From contig LR746267.1 in the NCBI GenBank assembly GCA_902729315.2, positions 7,504,424-7,568,423 of the forward strand: a DNA stretch of 64,000 nt, given 5' to 3'. Position numbers and translations under genes: made by a program. Source of the stretch: Spirodela intermedia (lineage: Eukaryota; Streptophyta; Magnoliopsida; Alismatales; Araceae). The notes under the pieces were generated by a model that worked only from the letters and a program-made list of their open reading frames with translations, had not been told where the DNA came from and searched no databases. Positions 52,473-62,791 of this stretch are shown one piece after another (the stretch's first letter is position 1; each line of letters starts with the position of its first letter).

Positions 52473-55306
52473 CAACCCCCCCCTTCTCATGCCCATCTTT
52501 GTGGCCAGGTCTGTATGATGTTCATGTCCTTGTAAATTTCCCTCCACTAACCATCATGTTGAATGTTTAGAGACAGAGAGAGAGAGGGACTCATGGTGGT
52601 GAGCATGGTCTTTGATCTGATCTTATGGTAGCAATGAAGCCTGGTGCTGCTTTATGTACAAAAAGGAGAATTATGTACTAAGAATATCACTCTCTGAGCA
52701 CTCTCTTACTCATCAGATGGTTTTTCTTTTTCTTCGGGTATGTTCCAATCTGCATGCTGCTCATGAGGTCCTGTGCAAAGTGTCTGATGGATTTCTTGCA
52801 TTTATATTCAACATGAAACCAATATCTATGTCAGAGCATACACCTGAGTCATTATTTATAGTTGTCTAGACGCACATCTTCATCAAATTATTTGAATCGC
52901 ATATATTCATAAAATCTTATGTTTACAACTCCTTCATTTCAAAACTCTATTTTCCTCAATGAGGTTCTTTTATTTATTTATTTTTAAAATGCTTGGGTGA
53001 GCAAGAAAAAAAAAGTTAAAATAAAAAAGACAATGGGATCAAATATGACGACTACTTCCCTGTTTCAGGGCTTGCTGGTCTCTTCGGATTTTCAATGCAT
53101 GGAGCAACTATTGTTCATTTTCACAACTAATAATAGTAAGAAATCTCTGCCAGAGTCAGATATATTGTTCCATTTGTAGCTCAGGACTAAAATTCCCATG
53201 GAAATAGTTCAAAAAATTTGAGATGAACCTAGATAATCTTACAGCCAGGTAGATATTCAGGAGTTGGCTCGGGGGGGGGCAAGCTCCACTGAATGGGTGG
53301 TTTCAAGAACTGAGACACTTAATCCTTAATAATCAGTGACCATAGGAAACCAGACGCACTGCAGTTTGACTTACAGATTGCATGCTAGATCAGGCGAAAC
53401 TCGGACTTTGGCATCCAGTTTCAAATCCCATTCGCATACTTTCACATTTTGCCAGTTGACTAGGACTCGACAAGCCACATTCTTCTTTCTATTCTTACCA
53501 GTAGTTTTGCTGAAGAAATCAGATCAATTTCATGGAGCTGGCCAACAGGTTAAATTTATTAAACAGGCAACATATGAATCATAACTTCTAAGAGGATTGA
53601 TTTTGGAAAGAAATTGTATTCAGCTCCAAGCATGAGATTCATATGCCCGCAGTGTTGTCTTTCACATCCCCATGAATGCACATTTCTCCGCCCGATTCCA
53701 GAGCAATGGCATCTTTGACATTCTCCCAGGCTACCCCTACTCTTTGGGGTCATGAACTCTGTTGAGATACCCACATAGCAGACTCTTAGCAAAGCTTGAG
53801 GCATTAAAGAACCTTCTTCCCCGTTTTGGAGAAACCTCCTTTTAGGAGTAAGATTACAGTTTACTACTACACAATTCCAGGCACAATCAAGATTACAGTT
53901 TACTACTACACAATTCCAGGCACAATATACTTGAAACTAATCAAGGCATAATATAAAGATATCAAGAGTTGAGAAGAATAATTAGTCATTAATTCAGGCC
54001 AGCAAGATTCTTGAGGTAGGCTTTTATTCTATGATCACCACGATGATATCGCTGGATCTCTTGAAGGAATTTTTTCGTTTTGAATCAGCATAGGATCCTC
54101 TTCTTTTCTCGAATCTTACTAGAAAATCAGATGATTCTATACTTGGCTAGTTTCATGTACATAGTCCTCTTCCTTTTTGCTGGGCAAGAGCATTCTTCTA
54201 ATCCACGCTGCAGTCTTCCAAAAAAAAAATTCAATTTTAAGATGGATGGTACAGTATATATACGCATTAAATATTCAAACTAAAGTTCTCCTTATCATCA
54301 GTCACCTGGTCTCTCTAGAAGCCCAAGTCACCTGGTCTCATAGCAAATTGTCATGATCCACTCTCACTCTCTCACATAAAATATGAATGCACACCTTCAA
54401 TAAAATCATCAAAGATGTAATTATCAGGCGACCTAAAATCAAGACACCAGTCGAACCAAAGCAATTTTCACAAAGTACAATTTTATTGGAGCGAACTCCG
54501 ATCTTAATACAAAATTTACACAACATGGTCGAACCCACAAGCTGGATGAAGATCTCTAGAGCACTAGGAGAGTTTCTGAGCACATCAGTCATTGGTGGAT
54601 AAAACGTAAGCCAAACAATGATGGAGACGTAGATCTCCGAGAGAAAAAGAAGATAAAATCAGCCATGAGATCCAATGATCCAGACAAGAGCCCCGTACAC
54701 TGAGAAAAATAAACCTTCAAACTGGTAGTAAATAACCGATGAAAAGCTCCATGGGTAAGGGTGTAGGAGTAGTCTGTGATTAACACTATCAGAAAACAAA
54801 GAAGCATGAAAACCAGCAATGAGGACTCCAAAGGCAGACAACATGAGCTTCAAGAACAGCGAACCAAAATAATTTTGGCGGGTTCACTAGAGAGTAGGTT
54901 CGAAAGACCTCGTAGCTGTAGAATTGAAGAGCCAGAAAATTATCTCGCAAGTTCATCAGAAATAGTATCATACTGATATAATCACTGCACTTGAAAAAAA
55001 GAGACCGAAATAGCAATATCTGAAGAAGACACCAGAATTATATCTATATGTATAAAAAGAACCAGAGCTATGAAAAACGTGATCAACCATCTCCACATAC
55101 AGCAGTTCACAAAAGATGAAACCTCCATTAATCGTTGTAATCTTCTTCGTTATCTCAAGTACCCACATTAACGCCATATGATTCGCGGAACACGCTCCAA
55201 ACTTCCGAAAGCACACGAGTCAGGAAGAGAGAGAGAGAGAGAGAGAAAAAAAAAGAGAACCGAATAGAGGAGACGGAGCCTCAACAACAGCATCCCCCTT
55301 CCCTCT
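52473..55306. other. Intergenic region between the CAMTA and TRM112 genes
   Basis: No gene was recognised in 2.8 kb. It should contain the CAMTA 3' UTR (left; poly-C and GA tracts near 52480 and 52575) and the TRM112 3' UTR (right; GA tract at 55225-55246). A two-copy tandem repeat lies at 53851-53926. Short frames on both strands match no family I can name. Confidence 0.55.
53851..53926. repeat. Two-copy tandem duplication, 38-bp unit
   Basis: AAGATTACAGTTTACTACTA followed by CACAATTCCAGGCACAAT occurs twice head to tail with no visible mismatch, so the duplication is recent or conserved. Confidence 0.9.
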
Positions 55307-55687
55307 TCACACCTCATCCTCATTGAGGAGCATGTTGGGAATGCCCTTGTCGATGGCGAATCGCCGACCTGTCTCGGGGCAGACGAGGGCACCCTTCTCG
55401 ACGTGGAGCTCCAAGAGGGCGTGGTGGAACCGGCGGAGGAAGTCCTCGGAGGCGAGCATGGAGGGCTCCGCATCTTCAGGAAGATCAGCGACCGCATGCT
55501 CCTCGGGGAGCGATCGAGCCGCCCCGACGAACGCCTTCCAGTCGATCCGGGCAAATATGTGGCGCAGAAAGTCCGCGTTGAAATCGGCGGGCCGCTCCGC
55601 CACCACCTCCGCCTCTAGCCGCAGCGGGTACCCGTTGACCACCCCCTTCACGTTGCAAGCCAGCATGTTGTGGGTCAGCAGCCTCAT
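55307..55687 (-). CDS. TRM112: TRM112-like methyltransferase activator subunit
   Basis: This single-exon gene encodes 126 aa, the normal TRM112 length. It starts MRLLTHNMLACNVKGV and ends KGIPNMLLNEDEV, both hallmarks of the family. TRM112 is a small obligatory partner that stabilises and activates several methyltransferases acting on tRNA, 18S rRNA and translation release factor eRF1. In Arabidopsis the homologue is SMO2, needed for cell division in organ growth. The C-terminal half has the GALVCPETGRRFAIDKGIPN segment that packs against partners. The coding sequence is GC-rich and lacks introns. It is divergent from the RING-H2 gene, with 805 bases between the start codons and a cluster of TGGGCY elements there. 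Confidence 0.94.
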   Translation of the reverse strand: MRLLTHNMLACNVKGVVNGYPLRLEAEVVAERPADFNADFLRHIFARIDWKAFVGAARSLPEEHAVADLPEDAEPSMLASEDFLRRFHHALLELHVEKGALVCPETGRRFAIDKGIPNMLLNEDEV

Positions 55688-55912
55688 CTTCCTCCCTCCG
55701 CAGAACCAGGCCTCTCCCTCCTCTCTGTTCCTCCAGGAAGAGGGAAGAGGGCGGGGTTTTGCGGGAATTTATATTGGGGGTTAAGGTTGGAAAGGGGGGG
55801 GGGTCCGGCGTGTGCGGAATCGCACGTGCGGATTATTTAGATTTTTATAAAAAAATCCATCGGGTCTAATACTATTTTAATTAAATAACAATAATAATAT
55901 ATTATGTACTCG

Positions 55913-55967
55913 TGGGCTGGACCTGAAGCCCAGGCCCAGTACACCCAATAATGGGCCTATATGGGCT
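55913..55967. promoter_or_regulatory. Cluster of five site II (TGGGCY) elements
   Basis: TGGGCT 55913-55918, AGCCCA 55927-55932, GGCCCA 55933-55938, TGGGCC 55952-55957 and TGGGCT 55962-55967. Site II elements bind TCP factors and are typical of plant genes for ribosomes, translation and cell proliferation, which suits TRM112. Confidence 0.7.
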
Positions 55968-56162
55968 TCCTTGTTTAGCCGGTGGTCCATCGGGGTAGAC
56001 GGCGGCAGGCTAACGGCTGATCCGGCCGTCAGATCCGTTCAACAACCCCGTTGGAACGGAGGGAGACCCATCACACCCAGTCGGGAACTGTCGAGCTCTG
56101 GACAGATCGGCATTCCCTCTTCTGGACTTGTTTTTTTCCCTTCTTAGTAATGCCGAGGGAAG

Positions 56163-56301
56163 TTGACCTTGTGGAGCAGGTTGCCAACGAAGATTGACTA
56201 TTCCCGCGGTGCCCAAATATTTTTTTTGGGTTGCCAACGAAGTTGACCCAGGATGAATTTTTTTTGGGTTCATCAGTCAACGACGGAGCCGAAGGTTGAC
56301 T
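56163..56301. promoter_or_regulatory. W-box cluster upstream of the RING-H2 gene
   Basis: TTGACC or TTGACT at 56163, 56194, 56243, 56275 (reverse strand) and 56296. TTGACY is the WRKY-binding W-box. The 56194 and 56296 copies lie in a repeated 26-base unit, TTGACTATTCC(C/T)G followed by TGCCCAAATA. Confidence 0.6.
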
Positions 56302-56492
56302 ATTCCTGCCGTGCCCAAATAGGAGAAAAAGATTCAATTTTTCTTTGGGAGACGGTGTCTGCGACCATCTGGCTCTGCCGGGCAATAAAAAGGGTCGTCT
56401 TCAACCTCGAACTGAGCTGGTCGCCGAGGGGTCGGGAGCGGGAATTTGGGGAGGAACCCGCCACCAACCTGGTCGGCCCTCGCTGGGGTGGC

Positions 56493-57116
56493 ATGGGGGA
56501 CGCCTCGGGAACGGCGGCGACGGCGGCGGGGGACGGCGGCGCCGCCGCCGCACAGCTCCACCGCCCGCGGCGGCTGCTGGGGTTTGGGGCGGCCTGCGGG
56601 ATGGCGCTGAGGGACGCCGTCGCCGCCGTCTTCTTCTTCGTGGTGATCACCGTCGTCCCCTTCTCCCTCGCCGCCGCCGGAACCCTCGCCGTCGTCGCGC
56701 TGGCGAAGGCCGCCCACCGGCTGCTTCGCGGCGGGCCCCCCGGCGGCGGCGGCCTGCCGGACAAGGAGATCGGGGCCATTCCCGTCTGTGTCTACGCGGC
56801 GGCGCCCCCGGGGGGCGGCGGCGGAGGGGAGAGGAGGGACAGGGACTGCGCCGTGTGCTTGGCGGACTTCGAGGAGGGGGAGCTGCTTCGCCGTCTGGGC
56901 TGTGGGCACTGCTACCACCGGGACTGCATCGGCCGGTGGCTCCGCCGGCGAGCCACCTGCCCCAAGTGCTCACGCTTGGTCTCCGTGGAGATGAAGACCG
57001 AGGAGGGGCTCCTCCGCCGGTGGGCGGGCAGATGGCGCCGCCGCCAGCCCAGGTCTCCGGCGGCAAATAATACCCTTCATGTCGTTGCTCAACCCCTTTA
57101 CACAGCCATGAACTGA
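56493..57116 (+). CDS. Membrane-anchored RING-H2 E3 ubiquitin ligase (ATL-like)
   Basis: This intronless gene encodes 207 aa from the ATG at 56493. A hydrophobic segment (about residues 42-73, VAAVFFFVVITVVPFSLAAA) is a likely membrane anchor. A RING-H2 domain follows at 119-159 with the spacing C-x2-C-x14-C-x-H-x2-H-x2-C-x10-C-x2-C (CAVC, CGHCYHRDC, CPKC). RING-H2 proteins hand ubiquitin from an E2 to substrates, and ATL members are often induced in defence. The region before the RING (LPDKEIGAIPVCVY) looks like a diverged GLD motif of the ATL family. The tail is arginine-rich. The coding DNA is extremely GC-rich with GGC/CCG runs. The frame is open to 56253, but residues before MGDASG look like leader. 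M37 at 56601 is an alternative start. A W-box cluster upstream suggests WRKY control (inference). Confidence 0.87.
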   Translation: MGDASGTAATAAGDGGAAAAQLHRPRRLLGFGAACGMALRDAVAAVFFFVVITVVPFSLAAAGTLAVVALAKAAHRLLRGGPPGGGGLPDKEIGAIPVCVYAAAPPGGGGGGERRDRDCAVCLADFEEGELLRRLGCGHCYHRDCIGRWLRRRATCPKCSRLVSVEMKTEEGLLRRWAGRWRRRQPRSPAANNTLHVVAQPLYTAMN

Positions 57117-57138
57117 AGCTCGCTCCTCCCCTCTCCTT

Positions 57139-57139
<1 letters not shown>

Positions 57140-57182
<43 letters not shown>
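57140..57182. repeat. (CT)n microsatellite
   Basis: About 21 uninterrupted TC units start 24 bases after the RING-H2 stop codon, so they are probably in its 3' UTR. Confidence 0.95.
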
Positions 57183-57187
<5 letters not shown>

Positions 57188-57899
57188 AGAGAGTAGAACA
57201 GAAGGCGGCTCAACCGGGGAAATAAATTAGGAAAAAAAATATATATGGTGGGTTGTTTTCCGATTACATGCTCATAGAATGCTAATATTGCGGCTTCACC
57301 CTGCTCTGTCTGTCTGTAAACCGACTCTAGATTAATTTCCTAATTAATGGGCTCAATCATCAATGTTTTCTACAAAAATCATGGTTATGTGAAAGATTAT
57401 GGGTACTTTTTATCCTCGTGCAATTTCGATCAAATTTATTTCCAGAATATTTCATCTGCTCCGATATCTACTACCCATTAAAATATTTTTTCCGCATTAA
57501 GTATAGCACATTTCTTTTTCTTTTCTTTTTCTTTACTCATCATTATTATATAGAGAATCTTGTGATCTAAACGCCGATCAGGTCGTGATTAATGCATGGA
57601 AAAATTCCTACTTTATCACAGATGAGCGGGTGTTTGATGTATAAGCCAGACTGATTGTTCAATGCGTCCTTGAATCTACCCAAAAAGGAAAAATCCGGAA
57701 TCTGTTCCTTGTGATGATAATCCCAACAATCATCAAGTTAGCTCATCTGGAATTTCTTTTTTTATATCGATTATTACAGGTGTCTTGAATCTTCGTTTTC
57801 CCTACTTAGTATTTTTAATTTGCGCGGGTGATCATAATCTGATGACTTTTATTTTCTGGAAATTAAAATCTTTATTTTTCTCTCACCCTTTTGATAGTA

Positions 57900-58132
57900 T
57901 GTTTACATGGATGACGAATATCAGAAATTTCAAGTGATTTTGAGAGAATCAGGCCTATGTCAACTTTACAATTAGACAATGGATCATCTTCTCTCTGTCT
58001 AGAACTCTCTCTCTCTCTCTCTCTTTCTCTCATCTTGGTTTTCTTCTTGTTTACATGGATGGCGAATATTAGAAATTTCAAGAGATTTTTTAGAGAATCA
58101 GGCCTATGTCAACTTTACAATTAGACAATGGG
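57900..58132. repeat. Tandem duplication, about 148-bp period
   Basis: The block TGTTTACATGGATG...CAGGCCTATGTCAACTTTAC...TTAGACAATGG occurs at 57900 and again at 58048, each followed by a CT-rich tract and CTCATCTTGGTTTTCTTCTT. The copies are nearly identical apart from a few substitutions and short indels. Confidence 0.88.
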
Positions 58133-58170
58133 TCAGCGTCTCTCTCTCTCTAGAACTCTCTCTCTCTTTC

Positions 58171-58511
58171 TCTCATCTTGGTTTTCTTCTTCACGGAGGA
58201 GGCTCTGTGAAAACCCTTGGGCACAAAACTTGAGAGGCAGAAGCTCAGAATCGTCCTCATCTTACACGTATATCTGATGGTGTGAGGGAAGGAATGGAGA
58301 TTTCTGGCCATGAGTTTCCTCTCTCTCTCTCTCTCTCACTCTCTAACTTTCTCTCTCTTTCTCTCATCTGGGCTTTCTTCTCCATGGAGGAGGAGGCACT
58401 GTGAAAACCCTTGTGCATAAAACTTGAGAGGCAGAAGCTCAGAATTGTCCTCATCTTGCACATATATCTGATGGGGTATGGGGGAAGGAATGGCGACTTC
58501 AGGCCATGAGT
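58171..58511. repeat. Tandem duplication, about 190-bp period, reaching into the OEP64-like last exon
   Basis: The block from CTCATCT(T/G)GG through ACTTGAGAGGCAGAAGCTCA to GGCCATGAG occurs at about 58171-58313 and about 58361-58511. The right copy includes the stop codon and last codons of the OEP64-like gene; the left copy carries a matching GGCCATGAG end. Confidence 0.85.
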
Positions 58512-59809
58512 AGTCTCCTCAGTCTCCTCTCTGCTGCTAAAGCGGCCTTGTTCTGGGGTTCCAGAACAAGGGCGTGCTTAAAATCTGCAAATATCAACAA
58601 CAACATAAAGGCAGAACAGAGCATTTTAGAAGAAGGCCGCTGACCCTGATGCACCAAAGAAAGAAACAAATTGGGCAGCCATGGATGGAGACGAAGCAGG
58701 GCACTTCTTGATGAGGCCTTCCTCTCTCATCCGGTTCTTTCTAAATGCAGAAAAGAGAGAGAGAGACAGAGAGACAGAGACAGAGACAGAGATTCTTCCC
58801 ATGCAACATGGCTTGTTCCACATTTATTTAACCCCAAGAGGAGAGGATCCAATGGAGATCATTAGCAGAGTCCAAAAATAGTTAGATTTCTCTCCTTTTT
58901 CGCCGCAATAAATCAAATTTTTTAGAGGATCGCAGCGTCAAACCCAGTGAAGCTCACTTATCCACTACAGATTAGGAAACCTTTTCACTAAGATAGTTCT
59001 AAGAACATGACAAGAACTAGGAGGTTGAAATGAAGTGCACGAAACTATTGGGCAAAGTACTCCTGATGAACCTGGTGAGCAGCATCTTCATCCGGCTCGT
59101 ACCTTACCGATCATGTTTTTACTCACGATGAGAGGGATCAAATGCATTGAAGAAGAATTCTAAGGAACGTTCAACAGATTCAGAGTTATTCGTTTTTTTA
59201 TAAAAAAAATTTACCTTGAGCAGCTTCTTTGTAAGAAAGTAGCAGTTCCCTTGCAGTTCCACGCCTCAAATATGCTTTAACATTCTGAACATAGAATATA
59301 AATGAGACATAGGAAAAGAGGGTAATGTGGTTGCAAGAATAGCGAATGCGTGTTATACAAATGGAATGACGTAATAAATTCATCAAATCAATCATTATTG
59401 CACGTAGTCTACTAGAGGGTGTTATGATCTTCATATCATAGACGATGACCAGTCTTCTTCTGCTATGAATTGTAACCTTACTTATCATAGCTGAGATATC
59501 TCATGAACCTAGGAGCAGTTTTCAGTGTAGACTTGCAGTAGATCAAGAGAGAAACCAACGGAAACAGTTGATAGCAATATTGATAGTGGGGGGTTAGATA
59601 AATTAAACCTGCATTTGAGCCTTTTCTTATGGCACCTGCTTGCACAAAGTTTGTCTGAGATTATATAAGAGGCGAAACTAACTTAGACAACAAACTCCAG
59701 AGACAGCATATCTTAATTTTCTGCTTATATGTACCTTGTGTTACCCGCAATCTATTACTTCTCCATTCTCGTTTCCAGGAAAGGTACATCATAACATAAA
59801 GACACAGGT

Positions 59810-59859
<50 letters not shown>

Positions 59860-62791
59860 GGGTGGATTGGTTGAAGGACTGTTCATGATGATCTTAAGTC
59901 TACTGATTTAGCAGCATCGTCCTGCTGTACAGAAAGAGAAATTCCTCTTAACCGCTCTGAGATGCTCAGGAATTCTCTTAAATGATCGATCCGAATATCC
60001 ATGTCCGGCTTTCTTAGTGGGGAGAGTTCTCAAGTTCATTCCTTCATAGTCAAGTCAGATGATACGCCTCGGCTCATAGATACTTCAGATGTCCAACTTT
60101 ATATCAAAACCTCTCTCTAAATCCTTGATGGAAGCGACTACCACTCTCCCAAGTGCTGTGGAAACTCGTGCAGACGTGGACACAGGTGTAGTTGGATTCA
60201 GCTTATAAGGAGTATAAGAAAGAACTATCTCATTTATATAGAATGTAATCTTAGGAAAAACTTGACTGTTGTGTAGCACAGAAAGTAAAATGTAAGCAGT
60301 AACGAAAGATAAAGTGAAGAAGAAAGAAGATATCCGTTCACAAATATTCGAGTAGGCAAGTACTCACCTTCTTATCCAGTAAAATTGCGTGACTGCAGTC
60401 GGCTTCGGCCTGCTGAAAGCTGTAAAGATATGACAAGAGTTATGTGAATATATAGGAGAAGGCACACGAACCAATGTTAATTATGTTAAAATAAAGTTTC
60501 ATACCATCCCAGTTCCAAATATGCTGCTGCCCTGTTGCAGTAATAAGTTGCACAAGTATTATTCAACTTGATGGCTTCAGAGTAGTAACTGGCGGCCTTA
60601 TTCCATTGCTTTCCCTTGAATGCGGCATTTCCCTGGAGAAGTATTGGGAGATGTTGTGAAGCTTGCAATTGTATATATAAATACCCCAATCAATGAGATG
60701 AAATAAGCAATATTCTCACATTCATGTGTAGGCGAAGTTTGAAGATTATTTCAGGTAGCGAAAAGCACTTAATGTTCAATGATTGATGCCCCATATGAAG
60801 AACAAAAAATAAAAAACCTTTTCTTTGAGTAGCTCCGATGCCTCCATGTCCCCATTTACATCTGATGCTGGCTGTAGTGTTGAAGCTATCATAGCCTGCT
60901 CTTGGAGAGAAGAATACATGTCCAAAACAGTGTCTAAAAGAAATTTGTCCGCTCCGTGTGTTGCTACGAATGAAAAAGAGACAGGCCTGCCATCATGTTT
61001 GCCCAGTGGTATGGAAACCTGTCGACGAATAAATAAATAAATAAATAAGTAAAAAAGTTAATGCAGCAAGAAATCCACATTGTCAAAAAGGAAAAGCAAC
61101 CAATAACTCAGGAACTGATCCACAAGCTGCATACCTGACAACAGCCGGACATTCCTGCAATACTCAACATTGTGAATGCTCGGTCCTCGAAATCAAGGGA
61201 TAATTTCTTCTTAGAGTTAACTCGTAACATAATATCTGGTACAGTAGGAATAACTAAAACTCCATCCTGTGTAAACCAATAGCCAATATATCAACTCAGA
61301 AAGACTTGGAAAAAAAATAAAATAGCACCAGGGAATAAGCATTCAATAACCATATAATCAGACTAAGAGATAACATTGTTTTCACTGGAATATAAACATT
61401 TCTCACAATAATATGTACCCATGCTTGTGGGACTAATGACCAAGCATCGTTACATTAATCTGAAAATTATTGGACAAAATAAAATTAAATCCACAATTTC
61501 TAAGAGGTACTGGGCATCAATTGTAATGTTCACCGACAAATGCAGCTATATTCGTTCAATATCCAAGGGAAGTTAAGAAAATTGATGGTGATAGGTTTTT
61601 GCCAGAGAAAGGAGGCTATTCATCGTAGGCTCCAAAACTGCCATAACTACGATTTAAAGACATAAAGGCCAGCCCTATTGTTTGATCCCTAGGATAAAAA
61701 TGATTCCAGTTTATACTACTTTAAAACCTACCTGAAATATTCTTGAGATGACAGGATTAATCCTGATCCCCTATCCATTTAAATCCTTGAACGATTCACA
61801 ATTAGGTAATAATTTCACAATGTTGCTGTTTATAAACCTTCAACTAACCGTTTTTCACTTCATGAGATATACAAGTCACTAATGGTGACATAAAAAGAGT
61901 CTTTATCGTGTATCATGGATGGAAACAGAAATGAAGATTGTACAGACAAATAGAAGAAACCCACCTGTATAAAGTATTTGCATTTCACTTTGGGCATGTT
62001 TCTTTTGTCAGGATTGTTTTATACCGCTTGCTACCAAAAAACAAAGTTCCTCTTTGCGCATCCTTTTCTCAAATTAATTCTGGGAAACAGAATCCACATT
62101 TCCTAAAGATGAACGTCTAACATTTTTTTTCTTCATAACTAGAACCATAACTTGGAATGCAACTTAGAAGGCATATGTGAACATGGAGCATTCCCTTCAA
62201 GAGGAGATCATTTTGCGGAATATCACAGTGTATATGATAAAAATGGGAAACAACAGAAATATGGTAAGGTCAAATGTCATCGGAAATTTGGGAAGCCAAC
62301 TGCGACAGATGTGGGCGCATCTGTTTGAACATTGAACTCGAAAAGTTCAAAGCATTCTGGTTACGTTACATATATAAATGTCCGTGCAAGGTAATCTTCA
62401 CAGAGTACAAATTATTCCATGCATGTTCCAGTAGAGAGACAAATTATTTCGATATAAAATCGCTAGTTTTTAATGCTAAATTGAACATTTCATGCCAAAT
62501 AAAAAACCCAACAAAATCCATGACCTGGTGCATTGAGAAAAGATGTACCCTATCATTAAAAGAGCAGAAAAAGCCTATCCAATAAATATCCCCAAAAAAA
62601 TTGATACTCTGAGAAAGCATACCTTAATCAGGCTATTCAGTGCAGAACGCAACTCAGTTCTAACTTTATATAAAGATTTATTATTTTCATGTGTGTACTC
62701 CATGGCTGCAAGAATACGACAAGAGATATCAGGACCTAACTTCGGCTTGACAGTATTAATCCATTCCTCATGATTTGTTTTGAACTCATAT
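58499..62791 (-). CDS. OEP64: OEP64/OM64 (TOC64)-like receptor, amidase domain end plus TPR domain (5' part outside window)
   Basis: Seven 3' exons (5' to 3'): 62623-62791, 61135-61266, 60818-61018, 60505-60632, 60368-60419, 59215-59284, 58499-58584, about 278 codons. The first begins in mid-codon, so more exons lie past the right edge. The order is the C-terminal part of an amidase-like domain (YEFKTNHEEWINTVKP, DGVLVIPTVPD, MLSIAGMSGCCQ, VSIPLGKHDGRPVS) then three TPRs (LLKEKGNAAFKGKQW, TYYCNRAAAYLELG, NVKAYLRRGTAREL, DFKHALVLEPQNKAA). The Lys, Asn and Arg residues of the carboxylate clamp that holds the EEVD tail of Hsp70/Hsp90 are present, so it should dock chaperones delivering preproteins to the organelle surface. 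Arabidopsis has a chloroplast member (OEP64/TOC64-III) and a mitochondrial one (OM64); the missing N-terminus with its membrane anchor is needed to tell them apart. The last exon ends inside a tandem duplication. Confidence 0.92.
59812..59858. repeat. (ATT)n microsatellite in OEP64-like intron
   Basis: About 15 TAT/ATT trinucleotide units lie between the exons ending at 59284 and starting at 60368. Confidence 0.95.

Larger units (their letters stand above)
55688..56492. promoter_or_regulatory. Shared upstream region of TRM112 and the RING-H2 gene
   Basis: Two divergent genes share this 805-base stretch. The TRM112-proximal part has a poly-G run (near 55793-55803), a CGCACGTGCG palindrome (55821-55830) and five site II TGGGCY motifs (55913-55967). 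The RING-proximal part has five TTGACY W-boxes (56163-56301) and a 26-base direct repeat spaced 102 bases apart (56194 and 56296). A frame upstream of the RING ATG (from 56253) stays open but includes part of these repeats and is probably leader sequence. Confidence 0.6.
57117..58498. other. Intergenic region between the convergent RING-H2 and OEP64-like genes
   Basis: No gene was recognised. It begins with a CT microsatellite in the RING 3' UTR (57140-57182), continues AT-rich to about 57890, then holds two overlapping families of tandem duplications with CT tracts up to the OEP64-like stop codon. Confidence 0.65.

Noticed and set aside
53559-53804. 81-codon minus-strand frame rich in Cys and His
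   Set aside because: The Cys/His spacing does not fit a zinc finger and other frames of the same DNA look equally exon-like with stops. It may be a degraded gene fragment, but evidence is insufficient.
56345-57070. 241-codon frame and antisense frames over the RING-H2 gene
   Set aside because: These are Arg/Gly/Pro-rich translations of GGC/CCG runs; the RING cysteines and histidines appear only in the 56493 frame.
14812-62791. Idea that neighbouring genes form a functional cluster
   Set aside because: Each gene is an ordinary single-copy-type plant gene with its own intergenic space and varied orientation. Nothing in sequence or pathway links them as a unit.
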